From Cryomorphaceae bacterium (GTDB lineage Bacteria; Bacteroidota; Bacteroidia; Flavobacteriales_D; Cryomorphaceae), in assembly GCA_003565555.1 (NCBI GenBank), contig PXBH01000086.1:1-63230 (forward strand): DNA of 63,230 nucleotides, given 5' to 3'. Of this stretch, positions 25,332-34,467 are shown piece after piece. Within the stretch, counting starts at the first letter, position 1. Each line of letters begins with the position of its first letter. The position numbers were made by a program, and so were the translations under genes. Under the pieces are notes generated by a model. The model searched no databases. It was not told the DNA's origin and saw nothing but the letters and a program-made list of their open reading frames with translations.

Positions 25332-25842
25332 CCTTTCCCTTTTTGATGATTGCAGTAGTCGAGTAGCCCTCCACGAGGGAAATGACGGTGGTTTGGCGTC
25401 CCCCTTTTCGCTGAAGATCGGAGCCGACGATGTAGTCTTTTGCCCCGGCATCGCGCTGTTCCGGATTGTAGTCTCCCCCTTTTACAAGCACATCGGGCTG
25501 CAGCGCTGCCACCAAATCTAAGGGGGTGTGCGCATCGAAAATGACCACGGCGTCTACGGGCTGGAAACCGGCTACTACCAGAGCACGGTCTGCCTCGGCA
25601 TTGACGGGACGGTCTTCTCCTTTTCCCAGAGAGCGCACGGATGCATCCGAGTTCACAGCTACAATCAGCCGGTCACCGCAATCGGCAGCCTTGCACAGCA
25701 GCGTGATGTGGCCGCGGTGTACGATGTCGAACACCCCGTTGGTAAAAACGGTCTTAAGCCCCTTCATGCGCCATGCAGCGCACAGGGCCTCAAGTTTTTC
25801 AAGGGTCACCACCTTTTCGGAAACGGCGTTATATCGAGACAT
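25318..25842 (-). CDS. rfaE2: D-glycero-beta-D-manno-heptose 1-phosphate adenylyltransferase
   Basis: Activates heptose-1-phosphate to ADP-heptose for lipopolysaccharide core synthesis. The 174 residues are the stand-alone adenylyltransferase half of HldE, with the nucleotidyltransferase motif TNGVFDIVHRGHI (34-46) and the late GGDYN and EGYSTTAI segments. The kinase half (HldE domain 1) and the isomerase HldD are not in the window. It overlaps radA downstream by 14 bases and the YbhN-type membrane gene upstream by 14 bases, forming a tight minus-strand operon. Confidence 0.92.
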   Translation of the reverse strand: MSRYNAVSEKVVTLEKLEALCAAWRMKGLKTVFTNGVFDIVHRGHITLLCKAADCGDRLIVAVNSDASVRSLGKGEDRPVNAEADRALVVAGFQPVDAVVIFDAHTPLDLVAALQPDVLVKGGDYNPEQRDAGAKDYIVGSDLQRKGGRQTTVISLVEGYSTTAIIKKGKGGKS

Positions 25843-26833
25843 TTTGCGGCTTGTTTCGTTTGAGGGCGGGCATGAGAATCATGCTGATACCGCCGAAGAT
25901 AACAATCATTGAAGTTTGAGAGATCCAGAGAATCCACCCGAGTGCAAATCCGGTCTCGCCCGCAATGCCGTAAAGCAGGAGTGCCTGCATGATGCCCACG
26001 GGAAAAGCACCGATGCCGCCCGGCACGATGACGATGGCGAAGCTGCCTACCACAAATCCGGCAAAAACTGCGCTCGGACTGAGTCCGGAGGTTTCGTCCA
26101 GTGACAGGAAGCACACCCAAAACATCGCGATGTAGAGGAACCAAATGGCAATGGTGGCCAGGAGATAGGCCCCGCGTTTTTTCATTTTGAATACGCTGCG
26201 CAAGCCTTCGAGAAGACCTTCCTTCAGCTTCCAGAGCAGGGAGAAACCGGGCCTGTCCTTCAGGCGATCCAAAAGACGAATACCGATCAATCCTCCGATG
26301 AGTGCCAAGGCCAGGACGACCCAGAGCAGCGCCGATCCGGCTTTTCCGGAAACGGCGGCGAGCAATTCATCTGCAAAGGGCTTCAAAACATTATACTGGA
26401 GCAGTAAAGTGATAAAGGTGATGCTCAGCAAGACGACAAAATCCAGCGCGCGCTCCGAGAGAATGGATCCGAAGCTCTTTTCAAAAGGGACGTTCTCGTA
26501 CTTCGTAACGGCGGCCGCACGGCTCACTTCACCGACCCTGGGCAAAATAAGGTTCACAATATAGCCGATCATTACCGCGAGGAAATTATTCAATGTGCTT
26601 ACGCGGTATCCCATTGCCTCAAGCTGAAAATTCCAGCGGTATCCGCGAATAAAATGGCTCAGCAGGCCGAGAAGAAAAGACACCCCCACCCAGAAATAGT
26701 CGGCCCTTTTCAGGGCATCGAAAAGCGCGCTCCGTTGGTCATCGCCCAAGTCATTGTATATGTGCACAGTGAGGTATACCCCCAACCCTATCGGGATGAC
26801 GATTTTGGCCAGTTGTATGAGGAATTTTTTCAA
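25829..26833 (-). CDS. YbhN/UPF0104-type multipass membrane protein (LPG-synthase flippase-like domain)
   Basis: A 334-residue inner-membrane protein with about eight transmembrane helices, related to the N-terminal flippase domain of lysylphosphatidylglycerol synthase (MprF) but lacking its catalytic aminoacyl-transferase domain. Characteristic segments are LSHFIRGYRW, a central NLILPRVGEVSRAAAV and, near the end, IVIVPGGIGAFPVGIMQ. Family members are inferred to move lipids or lipid-linked substrates; the substrate here is unknown. Its stop overlaps rfaE2 and it lies 76 bases downstream of panC in the same direction, a neighbourhood that I recall as common in Flavobacteriales. Confidence 0.88.
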   Translation of the reverse strand: MKKFLIQLAKIVIPIGLGVYLTVHIYNDLGDDQRSALFDALKRADYFWVGVSFLLGLLSHFIRGYRWNFQLEAMGYRVSTLNNFLAVMIGYIVNLILPRVGEVSRAAAVTKYENVPFEKSFGSILSERALDFVVLLSITFITLLLQYNVLKPFADELLAAVSGKAGSALLWVVLALALIGGLIGIRLLDRLKDRPGFSLLWKLKEGLLEGLRSVFKMKKRGAYLLATIAIWFLYIAMFWVCFLSLDETSGLSPSAVFAGFVVGSFAIVIVPGGIGAFPVGIMQALLLYGIAGETGFALGWILWISQTSMIVIFGGISMILMPALKRNKPQNVSI

Positions 26834-26909
26834 TACGTGAAGCTTTCGGCGGCTAAGGTAAGCAACAGGTCAGGGAATGGGTGCCGAAAGGGGGAGTGCA
26901 GGCCATGGC

Positions 26910-27755
26910 TTATCTCAATGCCATGTTGTCGATAAGTCTTACCCCGTTTACGTGTGCCGCAACGAGGGCTACCGGATGTGCAATCCGGCTGATGTCTCCG
27001 TCGCCTATGGGTTTGAGGGTTTCCCCGTCAGCGATCTCAAAGTATTCCAGCCGAGGCTTCTCGGATCCGATGAAGTAGTTTTCACCGATGCTTTTCAGTC
27101 CTGATTTTTCCCCCCTTTTTACGGCATCCTTGGCGGCACTGAGTGACTTAAAAAGCTCAAGCGCCTTTCGCCGATCTGTCGGGGAAAGGAGTTTGTTACG
27201 GGAACTCATCGCAAGGCCGTCGGGGTCGCGAACTGTCTCGCATCCGATGATTTCAGTCTGAATCTTGTATTCCTCTGTCAGATGCCGCACTACAAGATAC
27301 TGCTGGTAATCTTTGAGGCCGAAATATGCCCTGTCCGGACGGATCATTTCCAGAAATCGCTTTACCACAGAGGCTACACCGTTAAAATGTCCCGGACGAA
27401 ACCTGCCTTCGAGCCGCTCGGCGACAGGCCCCAATCGGTAGGTATGCGTGTCCGGTCCGGGATACACCGTTTCGGCGGAGGGACTGAAAAGGATATCGCA
27501 GCCCGCATTTTCAAGCATTGCGGTATCCGCCTCATGCTGACGCGGATAGCGCTCAAAATCTCGCGGGTCGTTGAATTGAGAGGGATTCACGAATATCGAG
27601 CATACTGTCAGAGAATTCTCCGCTTTACTCCTTTTAATCAGGCTGATGTGGCCTTGATGCAATGCGCCCATGGTGGGAACAAATCCCACGCTGCCGCTGC
27701 GGCCTCGATCGGCAAGGTGCATTCTCAATGCTGATTCGGTGTTAAGTACCTGCAT
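26910..27755 (-). CDS. panC: Pantothenate synthetase (pantoate--beta-alanine ligase)
   Basis: Joins pantoate to beta-alanine with ATP to give pantothenate, the coenzyme A precursor. The 281 residues match the family length. PTMGALHQGH (27-36) is the HIGH-type ATP site, FVNPSQF and the FGLKDYQQ segment are typical, and MSSRNKLLS is the KMSKS-like loop. The start is the ATG at 27755, opposite the glycogen-synthase-like gene with a 131-base gap. The usual flavobacterial neighbour panD (aspartate decarboxylase, source of beta-alanine) is not found between panC and the YbhN-type gene. Confidence 0.96.
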   Translation of the reverse strand: MQVLNTESALRMHLADRGRSGSVGFVPTMGALHQGHISLIKRSKAENSLTVCSIFVNPSQFNDPRDFERYPRQHEADTAMLENAGCDILFSPSAETVYPGPDTHTYRLGPVAERLEGRFRPGHFNGVASVVKRFLEMIRPDRAYFGLKDYQQYLVVRHLTEEYKIQTEIIGCETVRDPDGLAMSSRNKLLSPTDRRKALELFKSLSAAKDAVKRGEKSGLKSIGENYFIGSEKPRLEYFEIADGETLKPIGDGDISRIAHPVALVAAHVNGVRLIDNMALR

Positions 27756-27825
27756 TGCAGTGATGTTTGGGCAAGAGGAGTGCGGGGTCGGGCAGATGAA
27801 AAGGGCCCAAAGCTAAGCGTTTATG

Positions 27826-27856
27826 TTGAATGTGCGGGATAATTTTCGTATTTTTG
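27826..27856 (+). promoter_or_regulatory. Bacteroidota-type promoter for the glycogen-synthase-like operon
   Basis: TTG (27826-27828), 20 bases, then TATTTTTG (27849-27856), a full match to TTG-N17-23-TAnnTTTG. The leader to the ATG at 27887 would be about 25 bases. Confidence 0.65.
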
Positions 27857-27886
27857 TCACATCTAAATTTATACGCCCTCCATTTT

Positions 27887-28714
27887 ATGAAGAAGACGAG
27901 AGTTTTGTACGTGTCGCAGGAGATTACGCCTTTCCTGCCAAAGAATGAGTTGTCTGAAGTTTCGAGAAATCTCCCTCAGGGCATCCACGAGAAAGGCAAA
28001 GAAATAAGGGTTTTCATGCCGAAGTACGGCAATATTAATGAGCGGAGGCATCAGCTGCATGAAGTAATTCGTCTTTCGGGGATGAATCTCGTGGTAGATG
28101 ACACAGACCACCCTTTGATTATTAAGGTAGCCTCCATTCCCACAGCGCGAATGCAGGTGTACTTTATCGACAATGAGGACTACTTTCAGCGCAAAGCAGT
28201 ACTCAAAGACAAAAACGGAAAATATTTCGGTGACAACGATGAGCGGGCGATGTTTTTCTGCCGCGGGGTCTTGGAAACCGTACGAAAACTGGGGTGGGCC
28301 CCGGATGTGATCCATTGCCACGGCTGGTTTACTTCGCTCTTGCCGCTCTATGTTAAAAAGTACTACGGAGACGATCCCCACTTTGAGAACTCAAAGGTCG
28401 TGGTATCCGCCTATGAAAGTGAGTTTAAGGGTACACTGGACAATAAACTCGGCGACAAATTGAAATTTGACGGGTTTGAAAGTTCGGATTTTGAAGAAAT
28501 TGCTGAGCCCACGTACGCGAATTTGCATAAACTTGCATTCAAATATGCCGACGGCATTGTGGAAGGAAGCCCCGGATTGAACGGCGAGGTGAAATCCGCA
28601 ATCGAAGCTTCAGGCAAAAGCCTTTTGGAATACTGTGAACCCGCAAGCTGCGTTAAAGCCTACAGTGACTTCTATGACGCCATACTCGAAGACAGCTCTG
28701 TGCTCGCCGAGTGA
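27887..28714 (+). CDS. Half-length glycogen/starch-synthase-like protein
   Basis: A 275-residue protein that corresponds to the N-terminal (GT5) half of glycogen synthase only. Family traces include YVSQEITPF at the start and IHCHGWFTSLLPLYVKK in the middle. The ADP-glucose-binding K-x-G-G loop expected right after the first strand is replaced by LPKNELSEVSRNLP, and the entire C-terminal GT-B domain is missing, so ordinary glycogen synthase activity is unlikely. The same short form sits between panC and a DUF4270 gene in many Flavobacteriales, to my recollection, so it is a conserved protein rather than a recent truncation. The role is unknown; regulatory or binding functions are possible. 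Confidence 0.82.
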   Translation: MKKTRVLYVSQEITPFLPKNELSEVSRNLPQGIHEKGKEIRVFMPKYGNINERRHQLHEVIRLSGMNLVVDDTDHPLIIKVASIPTARMQVYFIDNEDYFQRKAVLKDKNGKYFGDNDERAMFFCRGVLETVRKLGWAPDVIHCHGWFTSLLPLYVKKYYGDDPHFENSKVVVSAYESEFKGTLDNKLGDKLKFDGFESSDFEEIAEPTYANLHKLAFKYADGIVEGSPGLNGEVKSAIEASGKSLLEYCEPASCVKAYSDFYDAILEDSSVLAE

Positions 28715-28727
28715 TGACTTTTTTTGC

Positions 28728-30116
28728 ATGACGAAACCATATTTAAGGCGGCCCGCTATCAGGGCCGCCGTCTTTTTTTGTGCCCTCTTGACGGCTGCGG
28801 CCTGCACCAAGCCCGAGGTAGATGTGGGGATAGACCTTCAGGATGAGGATAACCTGCTCTCCGTGCAGGGGGTGGACACCTTTACACTTCGCACGTATAC
28901 CCTGCCCGAAGACTCTGTGCGCTCAGATAATTTGGACCCGGCCCTCATCGGCTTTTACGGTGATCCGGTGTTCGGCTTACTCAAAGCAGGCCACGTCACG
29001 GAGTTGCGCCTTTCCACGGGCAACCCCGTTTTCGTAGCCCCCGGAACATCACGCTCCGATCTGGTGGTAGATTCTCTGGTACTCGCCTTGAGTTACAGAT
29101 CAAATGTCACGGGAAGGAGCGGAGATGCGGTATACGGAAATTTGGGTCCCCAATTCTTTCGCGTTTATGAGGTGACCGACAGCCTCGAGCTGAATACCCC
29201 GTACTACAGCAATTCTGACGTAAATTACATTGAAGAAGACTTGGTCCTCCCGGGCAGAAATGTAGTGACGCCGAGACCCTTTGATACCCTGACCATCGGC
29301 GGATTATCTGCCCTTCCGGAAATCAGATTGCCCCTGAATACCGAGATTGCCGAACGCATCCTTTCCGTCAATGACGGCGCCGGAATCACTGCCGCCCAAT
29401 TTGTCACGGCCTTTAAAGGCCTCTACATTACCGTGGACGAAACCATGACGGACCCCTTTAATGCCGGCATTCTGTACTTTGACACCTTCACCCAGCTCAG
29501 CCGGATGAGCATGTTTTACCGCAATACCGCTACGGGTGACACACTGCGATACGAATTTGTGATTCGCAACAATTCCGGGAAATTCAATGTGTTTGAACAC
29601 GGGCACGAAGTGGCAGAGCAAGCGCTGCGCAAACAAGTTGTAGACATGGATCGGGAAGCCGGTCAGCGAGATCTCTATGTGCAGGCCGCTGCGGGGACCA
29701 AACTGCGCATTGAGTTGCCACACATCGATGCCCTGCGCGGAACCGGCCTGGCGGTGAATAAGGCGGTGATCACCCTCCCTTTGCGCGGCGACGGAATCAC
29801 GGCTTACCCTCCGCCCGATAACCTTTTCATCTTCGGCCTCAGCGATCAGGGCAATGCATTCCTTCTGGATGACCAAATCGACGGGGCGGGATTCATCGGC
29901 GGTACTTGGGACCCCGAAAACGGGAGATACCGCTTTACGGTGACGCGCTATTTGCAGCAAGTGCTCAACGGCACACGTGTATTCAACGGGTTCGAGGTCG
30001 TATCGAGCGGGGCTGCCTTTTCGGCAAACAGGGTGGTCATCAACGGACCGGAATACCCCGACCCCGTCACCCCGGAGAACAATACCAAAATGGAAGTTAT
30101 TTTCACCAATTATTGA
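28728..30116 (+). CDS. DUF4270 lipoprotein
   Basis: A 462-residue predicted lipoprotein: signal peptide with Arg-rich N-terminus and lipobox TAAAC (Cys26). The body fits the Bacteroidota DUF4270 family, with an early DVGIDLQDEDNLLSVQGVD segment and a beta-rich fold throughout; no catalytic motif is visible. The start is the ATG at 28728, 13 bases after the glycogen-synthase-like gene; an upstream in-frame ATG would overlap that gene and destroy the signal peptide. Position between that gene and glmS is conserved in Flavobacteriales and hints at a shared envelope or polysaccharide context. Function unknown. Confidence 0.85.
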   Translation: MTKPYLRRPAIRAAVFFCALLTAAACTKPEVDVGIDLQDEDNLLSVQGVDTFTLRTYTLPEDSVRSDNLDPALIGFYGDPVFGLLKAGHVTELRLSTGNPVFVAPGTSRSDLVVDSLVLALSYRSNVTGRSGDAVYGNLGPQFFRVYEVTDSLELNTPYYSNSDVNYIEEDLVLPGRNVVTPRPFDTLTIGGLSALPEIRLPLNTEIAERILSVNDGAGITAAQFVTAFKGLYITVDETMTDPFNAGILYFDTFTQLSRMSMFYRNTATGDTLRYEFVIRNNSGKFNVFEHGHEVAEQALRKQVVDMDREAGQRDLYVQAAAGTKLRIELPHIDALRGTGLAVNKAVITLPLRGDGITAYPPPDNLFIFGLSDQGNAFLLDDQIDGAGFIGGTWDPENGRYRFTVTRYLQQVLNGTRVFNGFEVVSSGAAFSANRVVINGPEYPDPVTPENNTKMEVIFTNY

Positions 30117-30119
30117 ATT

Positions 30120-31967
30120 ATGTGCGGAATAGTAGGGTATATCGGACACAAAGAGGCTTATCCCATTCTTGTGGGCGGCTTGAGAAGGCTTGAGTACAGA
30201 GGCTACGACAGCGCGGGGGTGTCCGTGCTTCATAACGGAAATATTCAAACCTTTAAGTGCAAGGGTAAAGTCTCAGGGCTGGAAGCATTGGTCTCGGGTG
30301 CCGGTGTTCCGGAGGGAACGGTCGGAATCGGACACACAAGATGGGCCACCCACGGGCCTCCGAATGATGTCAATGCCCACCCGCATACTTCCGGCGACGG
30401 ACAATTGGTTATGATCCACAACGGAATTATCGAGAATTACGGCACCCTTCGAGAGGAGCTCACCGCACGCGGCCACCAATTCAACAGCGATACGGATACG
30501 GAGGTTCTCATACACCTGATCGAAGACATTCGAAGAAATGCGGACGTTTCCATTTTCGAGGCGGTCAGAATTGCGCTGAATGAGGTGGTCGGTGCCTATG
30601 CCATTGTGGTGATGGACCGGAATACCCCAAATCAGCTGATTGCGGCTAAGAAAGGGAGTCCGCTTGTCGTGGGCATCGGTCGCGAAGGGGATTATTATAT
30701 CGCCAGTGACGCGACTCCGATCGTAGAATACACCAAAAATGTGGTCTATCTCGAAGAGGAAGAAATTGCTATCGTTGATGTTGAAGAGGGCTTCAAGCTG
30801 ATGGATATCAAGAACAGAGAGCGTACGCCTTACGTGCAGGAGCTCGAGCTCAAGCTGGAGGCGCTTGAGAAGGGAGGCTTCGAGCATTTTATGCTGAAGG
30901 AGATTTATGAGCAGCCGCGCTCTGTGCTGGACAGCATGCGCGGACGTCTGCGCCCCGATGTGGGCCGCGTTGAGCTCGGCGGTATTCGGGATTACATCAA
31001 GCGCTTCGTACATGCCAAGCGCATCATCATTCTCGGCTGCGGAACGAGTTGGCACGCCGGACTTGTGGGAGAATATCTTTTCGAAGACCTGGCCCGGATC
31101 CCCGTAGAAGTAGAGTACGCCTCCGAATTTCGCTACCGAAACCCCGTCATCACGGAGGAAGACGTGGTGATTGCCATTTCCCAATCGGGAGAAACTGCCG
31201 ACACCCTTGCAGCCATTGAATTGGCCAAATCCAAAGGGGCCACCATTATCGGAATTTGCAATGTGATCGGTTCATCGATACCGCGGGCCACGCATGCGGG
31301 CTCATACACCCACGCGGGGCCTGAAATAGGTGTGGCATCTACCAAGGCTTTTACCGCGCAGGTCACCGTTCTTACCCTGATGGCGCTTCACGTGGCGCGC
31401 GAGAAGGGCTCCATTACCGAGAGTCGTTTTCACCGCTTGCTTATCGATCTGGATGCCATACCCGATAAGGTGGAAAGGGTTCTCGAAAAAAATGAGCAAA
31501 TCAAATTCATTGCGGACTACTACAAGAATGTAAGCAACGCGCTCTATCTGGGGAGGGGATACAACTTTCCCGTTGCGCTGGAAGGGGCGCTCAAGCTGAA
31601 AGAAATCTCCTACATCCATGCCGAGGGATACCCCGCCGCCGAAATGAAGCACGGTCCCATTGCACTCATTGATGAGGAAATGCCGGTATTCTTTATTGCA
31701 CCGCGGGGCGGTGCTTATGAGAAAATCGTGAGCAATATTCAGGAGGTCAAAGCGCGAAAAGGAAAGATTATCGCCATCGTCACGGAAGGTGAAAAACAGG
31801 TGAAGTCCATGGCTGACCACACCATCGAAATTCCCGATACCGATGAATGCCTCATGCCACTGCTTACGGTGATACCGCTTCAGCTGCTCAGCTACCATGT
31901 TGCCGTGATGCGCGGATGCAATGTAGACCAGCCGCGAAATTTGGCCAAGTCTGTCACCGTTGAGTAA
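30120..31967 (+). CDS. glmS: Glutamine--fructose-6-phosphate aminotransferase (isomerizing)
   Basis: Makes glucosamine-6-phosphate from fructose-6-phosphate and glutamine, the entry to UDP-GlcNAc for peptidoglycan, lipopolysaccharide and exopolysaccharide. The 615 residues begin MCGIVGYIG, with Cys2 as the N-terminal glutaminase nucleophile. HTRWATHG and NGIIENY follow in the glutaminase domain, and two SIS domains follow (GCGTSWHAG, SQSGETADT). The C-terminus ends in NLAKSVTVE as in most GlmS. The ATG is three bases after the DUF4270 stop, so the genes are cotranscribed. No glmS ribozyme-like leader is expected or visible in so short a gap. Confidence 0.97.
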   Translation: MCGIVGYIGHKEAYPILVGGLRRLEYRGYDSAGVSVLHNGNIQTFKCKGKVSGLEALVSGAGVPEGTVGIGHTRWATHGPPNDVNAHPHTSGDGQLVMIHNGIIENYGTLREELTARGHQFNSDTDTEVLIHLIEDIRRNADVSIFEAVRIALNEVVGAYAIVVMDRNTPNQLIAAKKGSPLVVGIGREGDYYIASDATPIVEYTKNVVYLEEEEIAIVDVEEGFKLMDIKNRERTPYVQELELKLEALEKGGFEHFMLKEIYEQPRSVLDSMRGRLRPDVGRVELGGIRDYIKRFVHAKRIIILGCGTSWHAGLVGEYLFEDLARIPVEVEYASEFRYRNPVITEEDVVIAISQSGETADTLAAIELAKSKGATIIGICNVIGSSIPRATHAGSYTHAGPEIGVASTKAFTAQVTVLTLMALHVAREKGSITESRFHRLLIDLDAIPDKVERVLEKNEQIKFIADYYKNVSNALYLGRGYNFPVALEGALKLKEISYIHAEGYPAAEMKHGPIALIDEEMPVFFIAPRGGAYEKIVSNIQEVKARKGKIIAIVTEGEKQVKSMADHTIEIPDTDECLMPLLTVIPLQLLSYHVAVMRGCNVDQPRNLAKSVTVE

Positions 31968-32226
31968 GCACTGCGCCCGAAGCGGCAGCGGCCCGGCTTT
32001 GCCCGCCGCTGCTTTCTTTCCTGCGGTCCTGTCGCGTTTTCTTCCGGCAATCGCGGCAGCGATTCTTCTTTTTTCGTGCTCCGCCCCGGGTGAAGAGCAA
32101 CCCTCTCAGGGCCGGGAAAGAGCTCGGGAAATGACCGATTCACTTATGGATAAAATGGAGGCCGAGCAAAAGAATGCACTCAATCCTCCCTCGGGTGAAG
32201 AAGGTCGTGAAAATACCGACGAATAA
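31960..32226 (+). CDS. Small putative lipoprotein
   Basis: An 88-residue reading frame starting with TTG inside the last codons of glmS (8-base overlap). A hydrophobic segment (about 14-39) ends in a lipobox-like LLFSC with Cys40, and the mature part of 48 residues is highly charged (Glu, Arg, Asp), with SAPGEEQPSQGRERAREM after the cysteine. That arrangement is typical of small surface lipoproteins. The long N-terminal region before the lipobox and the TTG start are weak points; translation may begin later at an unrecognised codon. It is convergent with cysN. Confidence 0.5.
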   Translation: MSKHCARSGSGPALPAAAFFPAVLSRFLPAIAAAILLFSCSAPGEEQPSQGRERAREMTDSLMDKMEAEQKNALNPPSGEEGRENTDE

Positions 32227-32255
32227 TACTTCCTCTCGGGAATCTTAGGGCAAAA

Positions 32256-33533
32256 TCAGATAATCATCCCCGCACCGACCGTTTTATTCGTGGCCTCATC
32301 GATCATAATGAGGCTGCCCGTAATGCGGTTTCGGGAATAACGGTCTTGAAAAAGCGGTGAGGTGGTGCGGATAGAGATGCGGGCAATGTCGTTCATGTGG
32401 ATGGATTTGTCGTCCTCTATTCTGTGCAGGGTGTTGATGTCCACTTTATAGCGAATATCTTTCACAATGCACCGCACATCCTTTGTGGTGTGTTTTACGG
32501 CGTACTTTCCGTTGGGGACCAATGGCTTGTCACCCATCCAGCAAACCATCAGCTCTACATCTTGCTCTGAATCCGGCTGATTGTTGGTGCGCACAATCAT
32601 ATCGCCGCGGCTGAGGTCATAGTCTTCTTCGAGGCAAATAGTGACACTCATCGGTGCGAAGGCTTCGGAGATTTCTCCGTCAAAGGTCTGAATCGATGAA
32701 ATTTTGGTCGCAAACCCTGAGGGAAGCAGGGTAACTTCATCCCCTTTTTTGAAGACTCCTCCCGCAATTCGTCCCGCGTATCCGCGGAAGTCATGGTGCT
32801 CCGTAGTTTGGGGGCGAATCACATACTGCACGGGAAAGCGGCAGTCCACATGGTTGTGGTCTCCTGAAATGTGGATGTTCTCCAACTCGTACATCAGGGT
32901 GCTGCCCTTGTACCAGTCCATGTTTTCCGATTTGTTCACCACATTGTCCCCTTTGAGTGCGCTGATCGGAATAAAGCGAACATCAGTGACTTCCAGCTTG
33001 GAGCAAAAGGCCTCTAAATCGTCTTTAATTTCATCGAACCGGTCCTCACTGTAGTCGACCAGGTCCATTTTATTGATGCAAAATACGATGTGCGGAATCT
33101 TGAGCAGGGACGCGATAAATGAGTGGCGACACGTCTGCTCAACCATACCGTGCCGGGCATCTACGAGGATGATGGCAAGATTTGCCGTGGAGGCACCGGT
33201 CACCATATTTCTGGTGTATTGGATGTGTCCGGGGGTATCGGCAATAATGAATTTTCTTTTCGGGGTGGCGAAATACCGGTAAGCCACATCAATGGTGATG
33301 CCCTGCTCCCGCTCTGCGCGCAAACCGTCAGTGAGGAGTGCGAGGTTCACCTCTTCCTCTCCGCCCATCTTGGCGCTCGCGCGTTCGATGGCTTCCATCT
33401 GATCTGCAAATATGCTCTTGCTGTCGTAGAGCATGCGTCCGATCAGGGTAGATTTTCCGTCGTCTACGCTTCCGGCAGTCGTGAAGCGCAGCAGGTCCAT
33501 ATCGAGGTAGGATGATTTCTTTTTTTCGCTCAT
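32256..33533 (-). CDS. cysN: Sulfate adenylyltransferase GTPase subunit CysN
   Basis: The regulatory GTPase of ATP sulfurylase. GTP hydrolysis drives formation of adenosine 5'-phosphosulfate (APS) by CysD. The 425 residues contain the P-loop GSVDDGKST (21-29), DTPGH, NKMD and the EF-Tu-like domains 2 and 3. There is no fused APS kinase; that function is the separate cysC. The frame extends 57 codons upstream through the end of cysD, but the ATG at 33533 begins the conserved N-terminus. It is the last gene of the operon cysC-cysD-cysN. No sulfite-producing gene follows, so the product is likely used for sulfation rather than cysteine synthesis. Confidence 0.96.
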   Translation of the reverse strand: MSEKKKSSYLDMDLLRFTTAGSVDDGKSTLIGRMLYDSKSIFADQMEAIERASAKMGGEEEVNLALLTDGLRAEREQGITIDVAYRYFATPKRKFIIADTPGHIQYTRNMVTGASTANLAIILVDARHGMVEQTCRHSFIASLLKIPHIVFCINKMDLVDYSEDRFDEIKDDLEAFCSKLEVTDVRFIPISALKGDNVVNKSENMDWYKGSTLMYELENIHISGDHNHVDCRFPVQYVIRPQTTEHHDFRGYAGRIAGGVFKKGDEVTLLPSGFATKISSIQTFDGEISEAFAPMSVTICLEEDYDLSRGDMIVRTNNQPDSEQDVELMVCWMGDKPLVPNGKYAVKHTTKDVRCIVKDIRYKVDINTLHRIEDDKSIHMNDIARISIRTTSPLFQDRYSRNRITGSLIMIDEATNKTVGAGMII

Positions 33534-33561
33534 GGGGATGTTTGTTCTCGGGGTTTGGCAA

Positions 33562-34467
33562 TCAGAAATAACCTTGTTTCTTGCGGTCTTCCATAGCAGC
33601 TTCACTGCGCTTGTCATCGGAGCGGCTTCCGCGCTCTGTGGTGCGTGTTGCCGATACTTCTTCGATGATTTTTTCGAGGGTGTCGGCAGTGCTTTCCACC
33701 GCACCGGTGCAGGTCATATCACCGATGGTACGGAAGCGCACCACTTTTTCCTCGGGAATTTCGTGGGGTTTGCGCGGGATGAAATCACACTCGGCGAGCA
33801 ATGCGCCGTCGCGCTCGAATACGCGTCTTTTGTGGCTGAAGTATAGCGAAGGTATTTCGATGTTCTCTGCCAGTATGTACTGCCAAATATCCATTTCTGT
33901 CCAGTTGGAAATGGGAAAGACGCGGAAGTGCTCACCCATTTGTTTGCGTCCGTTGAAAATGTTCCAGAGTTCGGGCCGTTGGTTTTTCGGGTCCCATTGA
34001 CCGAATTCGTCGCGGTGGCTGAAAAAGCGCTCTTTGGCGCGCGCCTTTTCCTCATCCCTTCTTCCGCCGCCCATGGCCGCATCGTATTTTCCCGATTCGA
34101 GTGTGTTGAGCAGTGTTACGGTCTGCAGGGCATTGCGGCTCGCATTGAATCCCTTTTCTTCAGTGACCATGCCGTTATCGATCGACTCCTGCACAGAGCC
34201 TACGTGGAGTTGTGCGCCTGTTTTTTCAATCAGGGAGTCGCGGAAGGCGATGGTTTCGGGAAAATTGTGGCCGGTGTCGACGTGGAGCAGCGGAAAGGGC
34301 ACCTTGGCAGGCCAGAATGCTTTGCGGGCAAGGTGAAACATGACGATGGAATCCTTTCCGCCGGAAAAAAGCATGGCAGGATGTTCAAACTGTGCGGCAA
34401 CCTCCCGAAGAACATAAATCGACTCCGATTCCAGTTCACGAAGGTGTGTCAGGCTGTAGGGCTGCAT
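33562..34467 (-). CDS. cysD: Sulfate adenylyltransferase subunit CysD
   Basis: The catalytic subunit that joins sulfate to ATP to form APS. The 301 residues hold the PP-loop motif SGGKDS (35-40) and the family signatures HVDTGHNFPET and GGRRDEEKARAKERFFS, and the C-terminal half has the FIPRKPHEIPEEKVVRFRT segment. It partners with CysN, whose ATG is 28 bases downstream. Its ATG shares one base with the cysC stop (TAATG), so all three genes are one transcript divergent from the polysaccharide genes. Confidence 0.97.
   Translation of the reverse strand: MQPYSLTHLRELESESIYVLREVAAQFEHPAMLFSGGKDSIVMFHLARKAFWPAKVPFPLLHVDTGHNFPETIAFRDSLIEKTGAQLHVGSVQESIDNGMVTEEKGFNASRNALQTVTLLNTLESGKYDAAMGGGRRDEEKARAKERFFSHRDEFGQWDPKNQRPELWNIFNGRKQMGEHFRVFPISNWTEMDIWQYILAENIEIPSLYFSHKRRVFERDGALLAECDFIPRKPHEIPEEKVVRFRTIGDMTCTGAVESTADTLEKIIEEVSATRTTERGSRSDDKRSEAAMEDRKKQGYF

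Noticed and set aside
27887-28714. Recent frameshift truncation of glycogen synthase
   Set aside because: No remnant of the second GT-B domain follows; the next gene starts 13 bases later, and the short form appears to be a conserved family.
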